Assembly (NCBI GenBank): GCA_001695595.3
Contig: MBPM02000101.1
Coordinates: 1 to 64,000 of the forward strand
Reading direction: 5' to 3'
Origin: Plasmopara viticola
Taxonomy: Eukaryota > Oomycota > Peronosporomycetes > Peronosporales > Peronosporaceae
DNA length: 64,000 nucleotides
Made by a program: the position numbers and the translations under genes. Under the pieces are notes generated by a model. The model searched no databases. It was not told the DNA's origin and saw nothing but the letters and a program-made list of their open reading frames with translations. Of the stretch, positions 21,563 to 33,038 are shown piece by piece; position 1 is the first letter of the stretch, and each line of letters opens with the position of its first letter.

Positions 21563-24500
21563 ATGTTCGATGGTAGCTTTAAGCCCGCGCGCAAGGTAAA
21601 TCTTAGCGGCCGCAAGAAGCCCACGACGGGCTATAACGCGCGGATTGCCGTGCTGTCAAAGTCTAAAGGAGATAATGTGCTTGCTGGGTCCAAGGAGGAG
21701 CTTATGTTGCAAAATCGCTTGGCCAGGGAGGAGCGACACGCTATGAAGACGCGTGTGGCCGCCAGCATTCGAATTCAAGCCCAGTACCGCCGTTTAAAAG
21801 CCGCAGAGCAAGCTAGTTCTCAAGTATTCAGCTTGTTGGAGCTACAGCTTGCGCAGACAGTGTCAACCGACGATATCCAGAATAAAGCGTTGCCTACGGT
21901 GCAGCTTCAGTGTTACCTGCGGCAGTTTCTCTTTGCTAGACATAAAACTATGAAGGATCAGGTGTCGCCTGACAGGATACGCAAAGTACAGGATTATTTG
22001 GTGTTTATGGTACTTGTGAACTGTTTAAAGGGTGAGCAAGGAGCAAATTTGTTTGGAGTGGACAAAGATGCGTGTTGGGTGTATCAAGTTACAGGGATGT
22101 GTGAAATTGTACTGCAGACGTTAGTGCGAAAGGAGTTGAAAACTTCAGTGATGAATACATCGATCGTCTCACATCCGTACTTGTTGCTGCTGGAAACACT
22201 GACAAATATCTCGAATTACCCGACGTCTACAGGACAAAAGGCACTCTCGAGTGTATTGTATCACCTAGCTATTACCACAAGGTATGGGACATTTGATGCA
22301 CTGCGCAAGTGCATTGACGAGCAAGCGAGGGAGAGTGTATCACGTTTGGAGAACGATCGGTTGGCTCAAGTCGTTGTGAACATTGCTGCTCAAACACTAC
22401 GATGGTCGATTCAAGACCAGCAGAGGCGACAATTTGCCGTGTATCAGACATTTGGAGAGAGTATTCTGCTCTCTCCTTGTGCAGTAAGCTCTATACTTAC
22501 AAGCTTTGTGGTCACGACCGTAATTGACACAACAATGACAGCGGGGCTGTTCTGGGCGTCTATTTTACAGCAATTTTGTGATCGTTATGCGATAAGAGCG
22601 ATGTCGTGGCAGCAACGCGCGATTGTAGTTGGCAATGTTGTTGAGCTAACGTCCATTTGCTCATATGATAGTGCTTTTGTTAAAGTCGTCCCGTGTATCA
22701 TGTCGGTCTTGGTGACTTCCTCGTTAGTGCAATGGGCGTTCGATGTAAAGCAACTCGAGCAAGGTCCTATGGCACTTGAAGAAGATTACAACATGGATGA
22801 AGCAGAAGTTCCGATTGCTCCCCCGACGTATCTTACGACTGGAGTTTTAACATCGGACGAGGAAGTTCGATGTGGTACTATGGCTTTGGGTGAAGCCGAG
22901 GTGAGCGTACGTCTTCAGTGGCAGCTTATTTGCCAGTCTAATTTTAGTTCACGATGCTTTGACATATTGGTGCATCTTGGTGATAAGCAAGATGTTGCTG
23001 ATGAGGATGCTGTTCCACGGTTCTGTCACTTCTTGAGCACCGTGTTGTTGTCAATTGGAAGACCCTACGTACTGAGCGTGGCAGCCAAATTTGCAAATCC
23101 ACCTGCCGCTTTGTTGGCTCTTTTAAGTGCAATGACCGTTGAGCAACATGCTGGCACCTATAACGACACCACCAACAACGCAAGTTTAGTTTGCAGTGTG
23201 TGGCAGTGGATTAAAACCAGAGTTAAGAACATAGCACCACAACATTTTACAGGTTTGCTCACCAATGAGCAGACAGTACTATCGACGTTGCAATTGCAAG
23301 TGCTGATAGTTTTCAATGTCGTCTATAGTCACATGCTTCTGGGTCTAGATGATAAAGCATTTTACGACGGGCCTTGGCCTTTAAGTTTAGCAGAAGTTCA
23401 AACCGTTGTAACGTTTTTGAAGCAGTTTATCTACGACACGTGCTGGACAATTAGCCCTAGCAACACGCTTTCAGCTGATAGCATGGACGAAAAGGAACTG
23501 GTTTTATTTGCGGCAGTTGTGTCCTCAATAAAGCTGTTTAATCAATTGTACGACCGAGACTGCCGACGCTGCTATATGCCTGATGGTGCGTGGCTGTGGC
23601 CTTCAATGCCTGTAATTAAGGAGATTGTGGATCTTGAGTTGATGAAAGAAGACGGTAATCGCGATGCACACGCAATATTTATGCTGATGAATGGGAAGGC
23701 GTCATCCCCTTATGCTCGCGCAGCTCTTATTCTCGTTACGATCCCTCAAGTCTTATCTTTTAAAGAACGTGTCCAGCTTTTTCAAAAACTACTAGAAGAC
23801 GGAAAGGCAAAGCTAGGTAACGTTCGTGACGAGTTCTCGCAAGCTTTGCAAGTGTGGGTGAAGCGTGATGAAATTGTCAACGACAGCTTTGATTTTTTTC
23901 AGAAAGTGTGCGACACGATGTCCCCTGCATCTCTCAAGATGCGAATTAAAATCACCTTTATCAATGAGCAGGGCTTGGAAGAGGCGGGGATTGACGGCGG
24001 TGGTGTGTTTAAAGAGTACATGGATTGTCTTACGAAGAGTGTTTTCTCGCCAGAGTATGGTTTCTTTTTGGAAACCGAGGAGCACCTTTTGTACCCGAAT
24101 CCTGGCGCACGATATGTTGTAGATACACGTAAAGAGTCACTCGACCGCTATCGCTTTCTCGGTCGTGTTCTTGCTAAAGCTGTCTACGAAAATATTTTAG
24201 TGGAGCCACAGTTTGCGGCATTTTTCTTGAACAAACTTCTCGGCAAGTTTAATTATATAGACGATTTGCACTCATTAGACCCGGAGCTGTACGCATCTCT
24301 CATGCGCCTTAAGCTCTACGATGGTAACGTGGAAGATCTTGCCCTTACATTCAGTGTAAACGAAATGGAGTTCGGTGAAGTGGTGACACGGAATCTCGTT
24401 CCTGATGGAGCCAATATTCCCGTCACGAATGCCAATCGAATCCGGTATATCCATTTGATGGCCAATTACAAACTAAATGTGCAATCATCGTTAGAGAGTG

Positions 24501-24949
24501 CGGCCTTTTTAAAAGGCTTTCGTGATTTGATACCGGGCGCTTGGATTCAAATGTTTGCCCCTGCTGAGCTGCAGATGCTGATTGGCGGCACTGCCACAAA
24601 TATCGATATCGACGACTGGGAGCGTAACACAGTTTACGGTGGCGGCTACCACCCATCTCAACAGATTATCGTGTGGTTTTGGAAGATCGTTCGTGAGGAT
24701 TTTAAAGGAGAAGACCGCGCGGCGCTACTTAAGTTTATAACTAGTTGCTCACGTCAGCCATTGCTGGGATTCTCGAAATTAGATCCGCGCATTTGCATTC
24801 ATCAAGTGCGTGTTGAGGACGACGAGCGGTTGCCATCTAGTGCCACATGTATGAACTTGCTGAAACTGCCAGCGTACTCGAATAAAGAGGCCATGCGCAG
24901 AAAGCTGCTGTACGCTATTAAGTCGAATGCAGGCTTCGATTTGTCTTGA
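21563..24949 (+). CDS. HECT E3 ubiquitin ligase, UBE3C/Hul5 type (copy A, full length)
   Basis: The 1128-residue product transfers ubiquitin to substrates through a thioester on a HECT cysteine. The N-terminus MFDGSFKPARKVNLSGRKK resembles the start of UBE3C, and an IQ calmodulin-binding-like motif follows at about 68-82 (SIRIQAQYRRLKAAE). A long helical middle leads to the HECT domain from about residue 770 to the end, including GIDGGGVFKEYMD, GRVLAKAVYENILVEP and GGYHPSQQIIVWFW. The catalytic cysteine is C1096 in SSATCMNLLKLPAYS, and the C-terminal tail ends AGFDLS. Length matches UBE3C (1083 in human). In yeast and animals this ligase acts with the proteasome on poorly degraded or misfolded proteins. 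It is the only unbroken copy in the window and the only one with the original N-terminus. The protease gene starts 111 bp downstream on the same strand. Confidence 0.93.
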   Translation: MFDGSFKPARKVNLSGRKKPTTGYNARIAVLSKSKGDNVLAGSKEELMLQNRLAREERHAMKTRVAASIRIQAQYRRLKAAEQASSQVFSLLELQLAQTVSTDDIQNKALPTVQLQCYLRQFLFARHKTMKDQVSPDRIRKVQDYLVFMVLVNCLKGEQGANLFGVDKDACWVYQVTGMCEIVLQTLVRKELKTSVMNTSIVSHPYLLLLETLTNISNYPTSTGQKALSSVLYHLAITTRYGTFDALRKCIDEQARESVSRLENDRLAQVVVNIAAQTLRWSIQDQQRRQFAVYQTFGESILLSPCAVSSILTSFVVTTVIDTTMTAGLFWASILQQFCDRYAIRAMSWQQRAIVVGNVVELTSICSYDSAFVKVVPCIMSVLVTSSLVQWAFDVKQLEQGPMALEEDYNMDEAEVPIAPPTYLTTGVLTSDEEVRCGTMALGEAEVSVRLQWQLICQSNFSSRCFDILVHLGDKQDVADEDAVPRFCHFLSTVLLSIGRPYVLSVAAKFANPPAALLALLSAMTVEQHAGTYNDTTNNASLVCSVWQWIKTRVKNIAPQHFTGLLTNEQTVLSTLQLQVLIVFNVVYSHMLLGLDDKAFYDGPWPLSLAEVQTVVTFLKQFIYDTCWTISPSNTLSADSMDEKELVLFAAVVSSIKLFNQLYDRDCRRCYMPDGAWLWPSMPVIKEIVDLELMKEDGNRDAHAIFMLMNGKASSPYARAALILVTIPQVLSFKERVQLFQKLLEDGKAKLGNVRDEFSQALQVWVKRDEIVNDSFDFFQKVCDTMSPASLKMRIKITFINEQGLEEAGIDGGGVFKEYMDCLTKSVFSPEYGFFLETEEHLLYPNPGARYVVDTRKESLDRYRFLGRVLAKAVYENILVEPQFAAFFLNKLLGKFNYIDDLHSLDPELYASLMRLKLYDGNVEDLALTFSVNEMEFGEVVTRNLVPDGANIPVTNANRIRYIHLMANYKLNVQSSLESAAFLKGFRDLIPGAWIQMFAPAELQMLIGGTATNIDIDDWERNTVYGGGYHPSQQIIVWFWKIVREDFKGEDRAALLKFITSCSRQPLLGFSKLDPRICIHQVRVEDDERLPSSATCMNLLKLPAYSNKEAMRRKLLYAIKSNAGFDLS

Positions 24950-25060
24950 GCTACAAGAATATTACAATGAAGTATATTACATAAAATAGGAAACAGGATA
25001 TCACAGCTTGTACTCCAATAGTAGTAGTATAATTGTAAAAGTGATCAAGATCGGTGAAAA

Positions 25061-26993
25061 ATGGCGAAGGATTACGGAACAGAGGCCGTCGGCTTTGCGT
25101 GTGAAGAGCTCACCTTTGTTAACCGCGCAAACAATAACAATCACCGTCGCCCTTCGTGGGGGGCGATAGTGGTTGCTCTCGTAGTGGGAATCGCTAGTTT
25201 AAGCTGCATAGTCACGCTGCACAGATCCTTGGTACTTCATCAAGAAGCGATTGTCAAGATGCAGCAGCAATTGTGAGAAACACTTACAATTCAAAGAATA
25301 TGACTTTTGGAAAGGACTTATCATTGCTAATCGAGACATTTGTAGGGATGCAATGCATTCTGTGATTGTAGTAGATGAAGCCACGACAGTAAACAGTAAC
25401 CAGAAAGAATTCAAAAAGAGCGAGGACTTCCCGACTAAATTTGCGGTCGATCATGTGACTCCATTAAAGACGCAAGACGAACGTGGCACGTGTTGGGATT
25501 TTGCTACTGTTGGTGTCTTAGAAAACAGCTACCGACAACAAGGAATTGCCAATGGGTGGCTGGAGAAAGATGAGTACATGGCAATCTCGGAACAGGCGTA
25601 CGGTGCTGAAGTTCTGCGACTTTGTGCGGGCCCTCCTGGATCACCGCAGCAAGTGGCATGTTTGATCCCGGGTAACGGCATCTGGAAGAACACGACTGAG
25701 GGGGGTGAAGTTGCGCTACTTATGTATCTAGTGAATGGCTTGAAGGATAATATCTACCCCCATTCCATCTGTCCTTATTACCCTGATGATGGCAACGATA
25801 CTGTATGTGCTGGTTTGACGGCCGAGAAGCGCAAAAGAAACCCGTTGAGCTTGGCATTGAAGAGAATGGAGACGCTCATGGATGAAAGGGTGATTAAACG
25901 AGCGCTAATGAAGGACCGTCAAGCCATGTCACTTACGACTGCAACACCATACACGACGCACTACTATCCATGCATAGGTGAGCTCTCGAAACAAGATCGA
26001 TGCAATCCATTTTCGAATTCGTGTACACTATGCCCCCCGAAATTGGCGATGACGACTTGTTGCATTTCTATCGACTACAGAGAAGGTTACAATATGAACG
26101 GTGAGTTTATAACAAGTGACGTAATGAATCCTGAGGGTGGCCACGTCATGACTTTAGTGGGCTACAATGATCTCTTTCGAACAAAGCAAGGATATACCGA
26201 AGGATTTATTCTTAAGAACTCGTGGTTTGATGGCATCCACCCTGCGCTCGGACCTAAGCATGCGCGAGGCAGCCACAGTATCAAATACTGGATGCAAGAG
26301 ATTACAGATTGGGAGGAGGCTAGCATGTGTCCTAATAGCTATGATCCCGAAACCTGGTACCAATGTGGTAACACGGCTGAAGTAATTGATGTGAAGCACC
26401 ATAGCGACTCCGGAATGAACATTCCGTTGCCAATAAAGCGTTCGAACACTGTCGGTGGCGGTGTGGAGTCGTGTCTGTCGGAGGAGACGGAACTGTACGC
26501 GAAGGTGAGTCTGCAACCGTTGCACCTGCGCTGCACAGACCCCAACTTCTGTATAATGAATGACAATTACACGTACTTTGTACGCAACACGACACGGTGG
26601 GGTGACCATATGCTGCGCATGTGTTTGTTTGAGTACGATACGGTGACAGAAAGTTCAAGCGAGTTATGTTTACCACCAATGTTGGCACAGAAGATTGCGT
26701 ACGTCTTATCTCCCACGCCGGAAGAGATTCGTGAGAATGATCCAGACGTGTGTGGCTTTTACTTTTACCCGTACGAGGTGCTGCAGCGATACAAGGCACA
26801 ATTTGGCAACTTTTACGTAAACACCTTTGAAATTGAGTGGCATGCACAATCGTATGCTGCAAACAAAGTGTTCTACTCGAATCTCGACTATACCGAAGTG
26901 GAGAAGTCGACGCGTAAGCAGAATCAGTATAAATTTGTTGGGCCGTTCCCGTTCGCTCACATCGTTGACAAGACGGATCTGCCGAGTGTGTAA
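25061..26993 (+). CDS. membrane-anchored papain-like cysteine protease (copy A), one intron
   Basis: Two exons, 25061-25272 and 25346-26993, give a 619-residue protein. The intron (73 nt) has GTGAG at its 5' end, a CTAAT branch-like site and TTGTAG at its 3' end. Removing it joins two reading frames that otherwise do not connect. The N-terminus is cytosolic-looking, followed by a membrane segment at about 33-53 (WGAIVVALVVGIASLSCIVTL), so a type II anchor is likely. The C1A catalytic core has Q114 and C120 in TQDERGTCWDF, H337 in GGHVMTLVGY and N362 in LKNSW. Spacings are longer than in papain, meaning insertions between the catalytic residues. A Cys-rich C-terminal region of about 230 residues follows the core and matches nothing I know. 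Specificity and target are unknown. A near-identical intact copy is at 47376-49286. Confidence 0.88.
25273..25345 (+). other. spliceosomal intron of protease copy A
   Basis: Starts GTGAGAAAC, contains GCTAATC 21-27 nt before the end region, ends TTTGTAG. The equivalent intron of copy C is 51 nt with the same ends and branch-like site. Confidence 0.85.
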
Positions 26994-27209
26994 ACACGTG
27001 GACCGTATTTCCTTTGGCATTAATCACAAAGCCATAAGTTAGCGGTGGCTGCCGCGTGCTCATAAGGTCAGCTTTACGAAATGAGCTTTTCTTGTATTAG
27101 CAGCCATGTTAAAAAACAGTGTTATTCATGCTTTGTGCTTCTTTTAAAAAATATGACTGTACGTGTAGGATATAGTAACACCGTTGCCATTCGATTAATA
27201 TCACGGCGG

Positions 27210-30200
27210 CGCTAACACACATGGCAACTGGAAAAACTCCGGGACCGGGCGGATCTACCCTCTGGAGCAGAATATTCTAAGTTATACATGCTGCTTAATT
27301 CCAAAGGGGAGAAATGACTAAATTTCAGCGGAGGGTTCAAGTCTCGCTTCATTATAAAAAAGGCGATCGGAAACTTCCCAGCAATTATTGACCAATTTCA
27401 TGACTTAATGTGGACGCTAAAATCGGGCCCAAAATTTTGGCCCATAGGCTCGGCTCCGTATTGGGAAAATTACTTCACCCGGACCAATATGGATTTGTAC
27501 CGGGCCGGGATATTCGCCACGCACATCTACGGTTTCAAGCTTTGACCCAATTATTTGGGGGTGGCAATTCCCCGGCTGGCGCCGATCCATTAGATTTCGC
27601 TAAAGCCTTTGATAGTGTCGTATGGGACGCACTCGATATGGTTCTAATGCGCTATGGATTTGGGGACCAATTCCGCCGCTGGATACGAATCCTCTTCCCA
27701 GGTACCCTTACTACCCTGATGTTCAATGACCAACCATTTGACCCATTTAAACTAGGTGGGGGGGTCCGTTAAGGGGACCCATTATCGCCGGCATTATTTG
27801 TGCTCTTTATTGAGTCTTTGCTTAATTTCCTTCGAGTTCGTCTTTAAAATTATGGTCTTCAAAATTATGGTCTTCAAAGTCAATAGGCCACTCAATCAAT
27901 TAGTATACTCACTCAATTTGTGACTCCGACTCACTCAATGATTCGACCCATACAGTTATCAGCTTTGCTGATGACTGCACCGGCCTCCTTCATGATTTAC
28001 GCCATACCAGTTACTTTTTAAAATTGGTAGGGAATTTTTGTGAGGCCTCTAGGATGAGTCTAAATACGGCTAAGACAGAAATTCTTCCCTTTCAACCTTG
28101 GACTGCGGAAAATGAGCCATTACGACAAAACCTTCTATCACTGGGAGTTGTTGTGGTAGACAATACTGCCTGCACCAAACTTTGGGTATTTAAAATGGAC
28201 CAACTCTTTCGGCCGCTGATCGACTCCAGCATCTTATTGTGGAAATGGAAAACCGGTGTTCGCTATGGATTCACCGCGCAAGGACTTTACGGAGTCAAGT
28301 TGTTATTCTTCAACAAATAATTCTACCTGTACTTTGGTACACGGCCAGTGTTTGTTATATTCCTACCACTGGCTTCCAAGATCAGCTTTCACGACTAATT
28401 TCACGCTTCATGTGTCGTTTCAAGTCTTTTGACGCTCTGGCCCGCGAGTGGTGGTTCCTCCCTAAAAGTCAAGGTGGATAAGGCTTGTCACTTATCTTAG
28501 ACTCCATTTGAAGCCTTCAACTTCACATGCTATGTAAAGTGATTTTAGCTGGCAGGAAGCCGGCTAATTTACCATCTTGGGCGGACCCAATTATTCGACT
28601 TTTCGATGAAGCAATTTCGCCTTGGGGACAAGGCTATAATATTCTTTACGCCCCCATTTTTATTGGCCGGACCACGTGGTATCACACCGTTGCCATCGCT
28701 AAACAAGTGTTGGGTCGTATTGGCGCTTCGTACTTTTTACATGGCATACTCGATTTCGCAAAAAACTTACAAGGCATCCGAACAAATTTGACAAGCTAAC
28801 CATGCCCATTGTAAATAATGTGGATATTACCTACGGCAACTGTGGTAAAACTTTAGCCGGGGCTACAAGGCCACTGGGATTAGTAACAGTACTAGCTGCC
28901 CAAGGACTTTTTACGTCTGCGCAACTATACAAGGCTTGCCCAATACCTATTACGGCTACAAACCTTTCCCGTTTTAAGCCAATTTGGCTCGGGGCGGCTT
29001 GTCAGCGCGATTTCATGCAACAATTTCTTGGACAAAGCCGGCTCTCTGATGCGTTCACTAGACTCTTATCCAATAGGGCCTAAACAAGTGCCAAAATTTT
29101 ACGATACTTATGAAATTTCCGAGCTTAGTGTGACAAGAACTCGAAAAATTTTAATTCACCAGCATTGCCCCTTTCTCGACTCGGCGTCTCAAGTAGACCT
29201 GATACGACTATGTGGGCCCGTGACTACAAGCTGGGTCGACATGTCTTGCCAGTCTACTCCGACCTTCTTTATCGGCTCCAGCACAACGCTTTATTTCTCG
29301 GTTATCGTCTTCAGCGTCTCACTGCTGCAGTTTCAACCTGCCATGATGGTTGTGATAATCTGGAGACTGCCCCACACTTGTTTTGGTATTGCGATTTTGC
29401 AACTCAAGTTTGGTCTAAATGGCTCAATGCTTTCCGAGGCTTTTTACGGGCCCCACTGGAATGGGAGACAGTTCTATTATCAAACTTGAACAAACCGACC
29501 ATGCCAAGTCACGTTACGGTTGTAATTTATTTGAGATTTTCCACATTGTTCGAGTAGTGGTTCTTCGTTGCTTGTAGATGCACAGGAATGATTTTCGCTT
29601 TCATGAGATTCAAGCCAACATCATCGAAGTTATCGCTCAAGTCGAGGCTGTTATAGTGCTTCACATACAACACTTCTATCGGGACTTATGCTGCAAAAGT
29701 GTAGGCCATTCCAGTGCCAAACTGCGGCAATTACTTGAGTTGCTAGCCAGACTGATATCTACCAGCAATTTACAGCTAAAATTCCACAATGAAGACTTAG
29801 TGCAGCTAAATAATGCTTCGGCACGCTCTCTTTACGATGAAAATTAACTCGGAGCAACATTGCTAATTGTGCCCTCAACGTTACCCTGGACCCATTTTAG
29901 CAGCCGCCACAATTGGGTCCTATTTTAGCTGAAAGGATGACCCTCTTAGCTCCTTTGCAAAGTGGCTCAACACAAAAATGCTGTTTTAAGCGTGCTTTCG
30001 GCCTTTCGTTATTCCGGCTTTAGCACCTTTTGAACAATTTGGCATTTTTGGCCTTTCGTCTTTTAAGTTTTTTTTTACTCCTGGAATTAGTCGTAGCCGA
30101 TATGCTAATTGCGCCTGTTTGAGGTCACGGGTTAACCCGATCTACGTCACATCTTACATACCGATTCGGTAGGACTACAGTCAAGCGAGCTATCCTTGCA

Positions 30201-30430
30201 GCTTTCCGCCACCCAGTATTACCGTCTCTCCCAAATTGCATTGGGCTTCGCCGAGGTGTTGTCTACCCCTAATTAGGGGCTTTGCTCACCGACGAATTAT
30301 GGCTAGGTGTTGTAACGACTCCCTCACGACAGTGCCTTCGGCATTTATCGCAAGCTAACAACTTTTTGACTATCCAATTGTAATCCCCCCAAATAGCATC
30401 ACCTGTCAGTTTTCGTCCACGGTGGGATTC
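27210..30430 (+). mobile_element. LINE-type non-LTR retrotransposon, copy 1, broken
   Basis: This 5'-truncated element was inserted in the spacer after protease copy A, at CACGGCGG (uninterrupted in the spacers near 35410 and 63285). The coding part, with several frameshifts and stops, starts with TGKTPGPGG. It carries reverse transcriptase blocks DQYGFVPGRDIRHAH, LDFAKAFDSVVWDAL and GDPLSPALFVLFIES, the last broken from its neighbour by a stop, and a damaged FADD-type box near 27965. Farther on are LPVLWYTASVCYIPTT and a zinc-knuckle-like C-x3-C segment, ETAPHLFWYC, near 29330-29400. Bases 29850-30430 are non-coding 3' sequence. The 3' end is obscured because a copia element is inserted at 30431. 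The same element with the same neighbours is at 49503-52784. Confidence 0.8.
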
Positions 30431-30685
30431 TGTTGAGTTGTTGCGCGCAGGAGAAGGCAAAAAGTAAAGTGAATATATTTGGGTCCTTAGTTTGCTACTC
30501 TGTGCTACCTCTAAGCCTATCCTTCTATATCCTTCTAGAAGGTTCGTCGTGACGTCATCTCATGACGTCATCATCATACCAGTACCCAACCGGTATTTGC
30601 CGTAATCCCTCTGAGCCTATCCTTCTAGATCCTTCTAGAAGGTTCGTCGTGACGTCACATCAACAGCGGCGTCATATTAATAACA
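30431..30685 (-). repeat. Copia-1 3' LTR (255 bp)
   Basis: Contains two tandem modules of about 100 bp, each with CCTTCTAGAAGG and GTGACGTCA palindromes. Confidence 0.9.
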
Positions 30686-30698
30686 CTCCCACTCGCCG

Positions 30699-31532
30699 CT
30701 AACGCTGTACGCGCTTTGGTCCAATACCACTATCCTGCAGCAGGTACTTGAGTCGCTTTGTGCCTAGAGACTTAGTCAGCATGTCTGCTTTTTGGTCCAC
30801 CGTTGAGATGTACTTGACCACGATTATGTCCCGTGCCACGGCCTCTTGGATGAAGTGGTGCTGAATGTCGACATGCTTGGTCCTGGTATTGTAACCAGCG
30901 TTGCTAGCAAGTCCTATTGCGCCTTGATTATCTTCCCAAACCAAAGTAGCTCCCACTTGCTGATGACCGAGATCCTTGAGAATCGCACGGACCCACAGTA
31001 CTTCTTGAGTGCATAGGCTTAAAGCCATAAACTCTTCCTCCGCTGAGCTTAGTGCCACTGTCCGCTGGTATTTCGACTTGAAAACCACTGGTGCGCCCCC
31101 GATCATGACCATGATTCCTGACACCGAGCGCCGATCATCAATATTACTGCCATAGTCCGCATCTGTGTACGCTGTAGCTTGAACCTCGTTGGCGCTGCCG
31201 TCGTAGATGATCCCAAACTCCCTCATCGTCTTGAGATAACGAAGTACGCGAATTGCGGCCTTCCAATGCTGCTGACCCGGGTTCTCCAAGAAACGCGATA
31301 GCTGTGTTACCACGTACGCGATATCAGGACGCGTACTTGTCGTGATGTACAGCAAACATCCGATTAGGGACCTGTACGGCTTCGACTGCATCTCTGCTTT
31401 CTCAACGTCCGCCGTTGGAGATTGCATCTTTGACAACTTTAAACCCGCTTCTGATGGGTTAACCACTGCCTTCGCGTCTTGTTGGTTGAACCTGTTCACC
31501 ACATCGTCAATGTACCGTGTCTGACGGATCAT
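30699..31532 (-). pseudogene. Copia-1 RT C-terminal part and RNase H
   Basis: The 277-residue piece begins at the end of the reverse transcriptase (MIRQTRYIDDVVNRF) and includes GCLLYITTSTRPDIAYVV. Its RNase H has TDADYGSN and VALSSAEEEFMALSLCTQE (normally AEAEYMAL), and the tail is LTKSLGTKRLKYLL. It is separated from the upstream piece by a 4-nt deletion that is absent from the sister element at 53314-54735, where the same region is continuous. Not functional on its own. Confidence 0.85.
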
Positions 31533-31551
31533 GAGCGTGCTGCAGTTGCGA

Positions 31552-33024
31552 TCATGGTCGATTTCTAAGAATAAACTTGGCCTCGCCTAATTCTTTTATC
31601 TTGAATGAATTCTTGAGTGCAACTTTAACATCTTCAATCTCCTTGCTCGTCTTGGCAGCGATAATCATGTCGTCCACGTACAAGCAAACATAGACATAGT
31701 TGTCGTTCTTGCCCTTGACGTAGACGCACTGATCTGCTTCGCTGCTCCGAAAGCCCATTTGTAGGAAGACAACATGAATCGTCTTTTTCCGTGCATTCGA
31801 AGCTTGCTTGAGACCGTAAATTGCCTTATCCAGCTTGCACACCATGTTTTCAGCATTGGCGATACCGTAAGGCACTTCCATGTATATCTCTTCCTTGAGA
31901 TCACTGTTTAGGAATGCTGTGTCGACATCCAGTTGCTCTGTCACGTATCCCATCGTAACCACCACCGACAACGCAACTCTGATAGAGTTCATGTTCGCTA
32001 CTGGCGAGTAGGTTTCGAAGAAGTCAAAACCAAATTTCTGCTTGAAGCCTTTGGCGACGAGTCGAGCTTTGTAGCGCACCACTTGTCCCAATTCGTTGCG
32101 CTTCTTCGCAAAGACCCATCGGCATCCGATTTCTCGAACGCTCTTCTTCTTCGGCACAACCGTCCATGAGCCGTTCTCTTCATGAGCCTTAGGCTCTGCA
32201 TTTATTGCCTTTTGCCAGGCATGAGCGTTGTCACTATTTATCGCTTGCCGATATGTAGTTGGAGCGTCGTCCGCCTCGCCAACACTAGCAGCACAAGCTA
32301 ACACAGCTTCAGCGATTAGTCCTTCATCATCGATCCTGGCCCGCTTGGCACTTGGCGGATTCTCACTTTCTTCCACCTTCTGCTCTTCATTACTTAAGCC
32401 ATCTGTAAGAAGAAAGACAGGCTCTCGCGAACGTCTTGTCCGTCCTGGCTCCGCCTGAAAAACGATACGATCTTCACCGTAAGCTTGCGGAGGAGGGTGA
32501 TGAGGTGCCAGATCCAATATCTGTGGGTCCGGACTAGGAGGTTGAGTAAGTTGTGGCATCTGGTACATCTCCACTTCAAGCTCTGGCCTAACCTCATCCA
32601 TTTCCACGTCGGAAGCATGATCCTCGACACCTTCCATTGGTTTTTCTGTAGAAGGCTGTCGTGTGTCCTTGTCCTGGACATGTGCACCATTCTCGTCCTT
32701 GGTAACGAAGGTGATTGTCTCAACTTGTGGTGAGTCCGTAGTGTATATTCCACCCACTTCGCGCTCGTCAAGTCGAAATGATCGTACCACCTTGAGCTTG
32801 GAATTCTCCAAATCAAACACACGATATCCTTTCGCAGTCTCTGCATACCCAAGAAACAAACATCGAAAATTCTTGGGATCGAGCTTTGTCCTCTTTGCAT
32901 CATTGACGTGAGCAAAGCCTTGGGAACCAAATACTCGTAGACGCCCCAGCCCCGGCTTCTGCTTGAACGCCAATTCATACGGCGTATTCCTCGAGTTCGC
33001 CGTGTTCGTTGAGCGATTAATCAA
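31552..33024 (-). pseudogene. Copia-1 integrase C-terminal part and reverse transcriptase
   Basis: Begins in the integrase C-terminal region (MINRSTNTANSRNTPYEL, then FRCLFLGYAETAKGYRVFD). An acidic linker follows, then the copia RT domain: GCRWVFAKKRNELGQVVRYK, LVAKGFKQKFG, AIYGLKQASNA and YVCLYVDDMI (YVDD box). The frame ends at a small deletion close to 31575. It is disconnected from the integrase core piece by a frameshift near 33065. Confidence 0.85.
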
Positions 33025-33038
33025 GTATACCGCTGTAC

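Larger units (their letters stand above)
21768..27209 (+). repeat. ligase-protease segment, direct copy A
   Basis: From TTCGAATTC within the ligase to CACGGCGG after the protease this segment is near-identical by eye to 44164-49502. The left limit is inside the ligase gene (residue ~69); sequence to the left is unrelated in the two copies. Confidence 0.9.

Noticed and set aside
26154..26609. 151-residue antisense frame inside the protease
   Set aside because: Shadow of the sense gene; no recognisable domain, and its copy at 48447-48902 is explained by the duplication.
21563..26993. Ligase-protease pair as a co-transcribed operon or fused gene
   Set aside because: Only 111 bp apart, but each has its own stop and start; no evidence of polycistronic transcription, and oomycete genes are often this close.
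26332..27063. 243-residue open frame antisense to protease copy A (repeated at 48625-49356)
   Set aside because: Conserved only because the protease itself is duplicated; no domain, composition unlike neighbouring proteins, entirely within the sense coding strand and its 3' flank.
30100..30330. Possible tRNA or structured RNA in the LINE 3' region (and 52480-52680)
   Set aside because: No convincing cloverleaf or conserved tRNA boxes; the sequence is shared only because of the segmental duplication.
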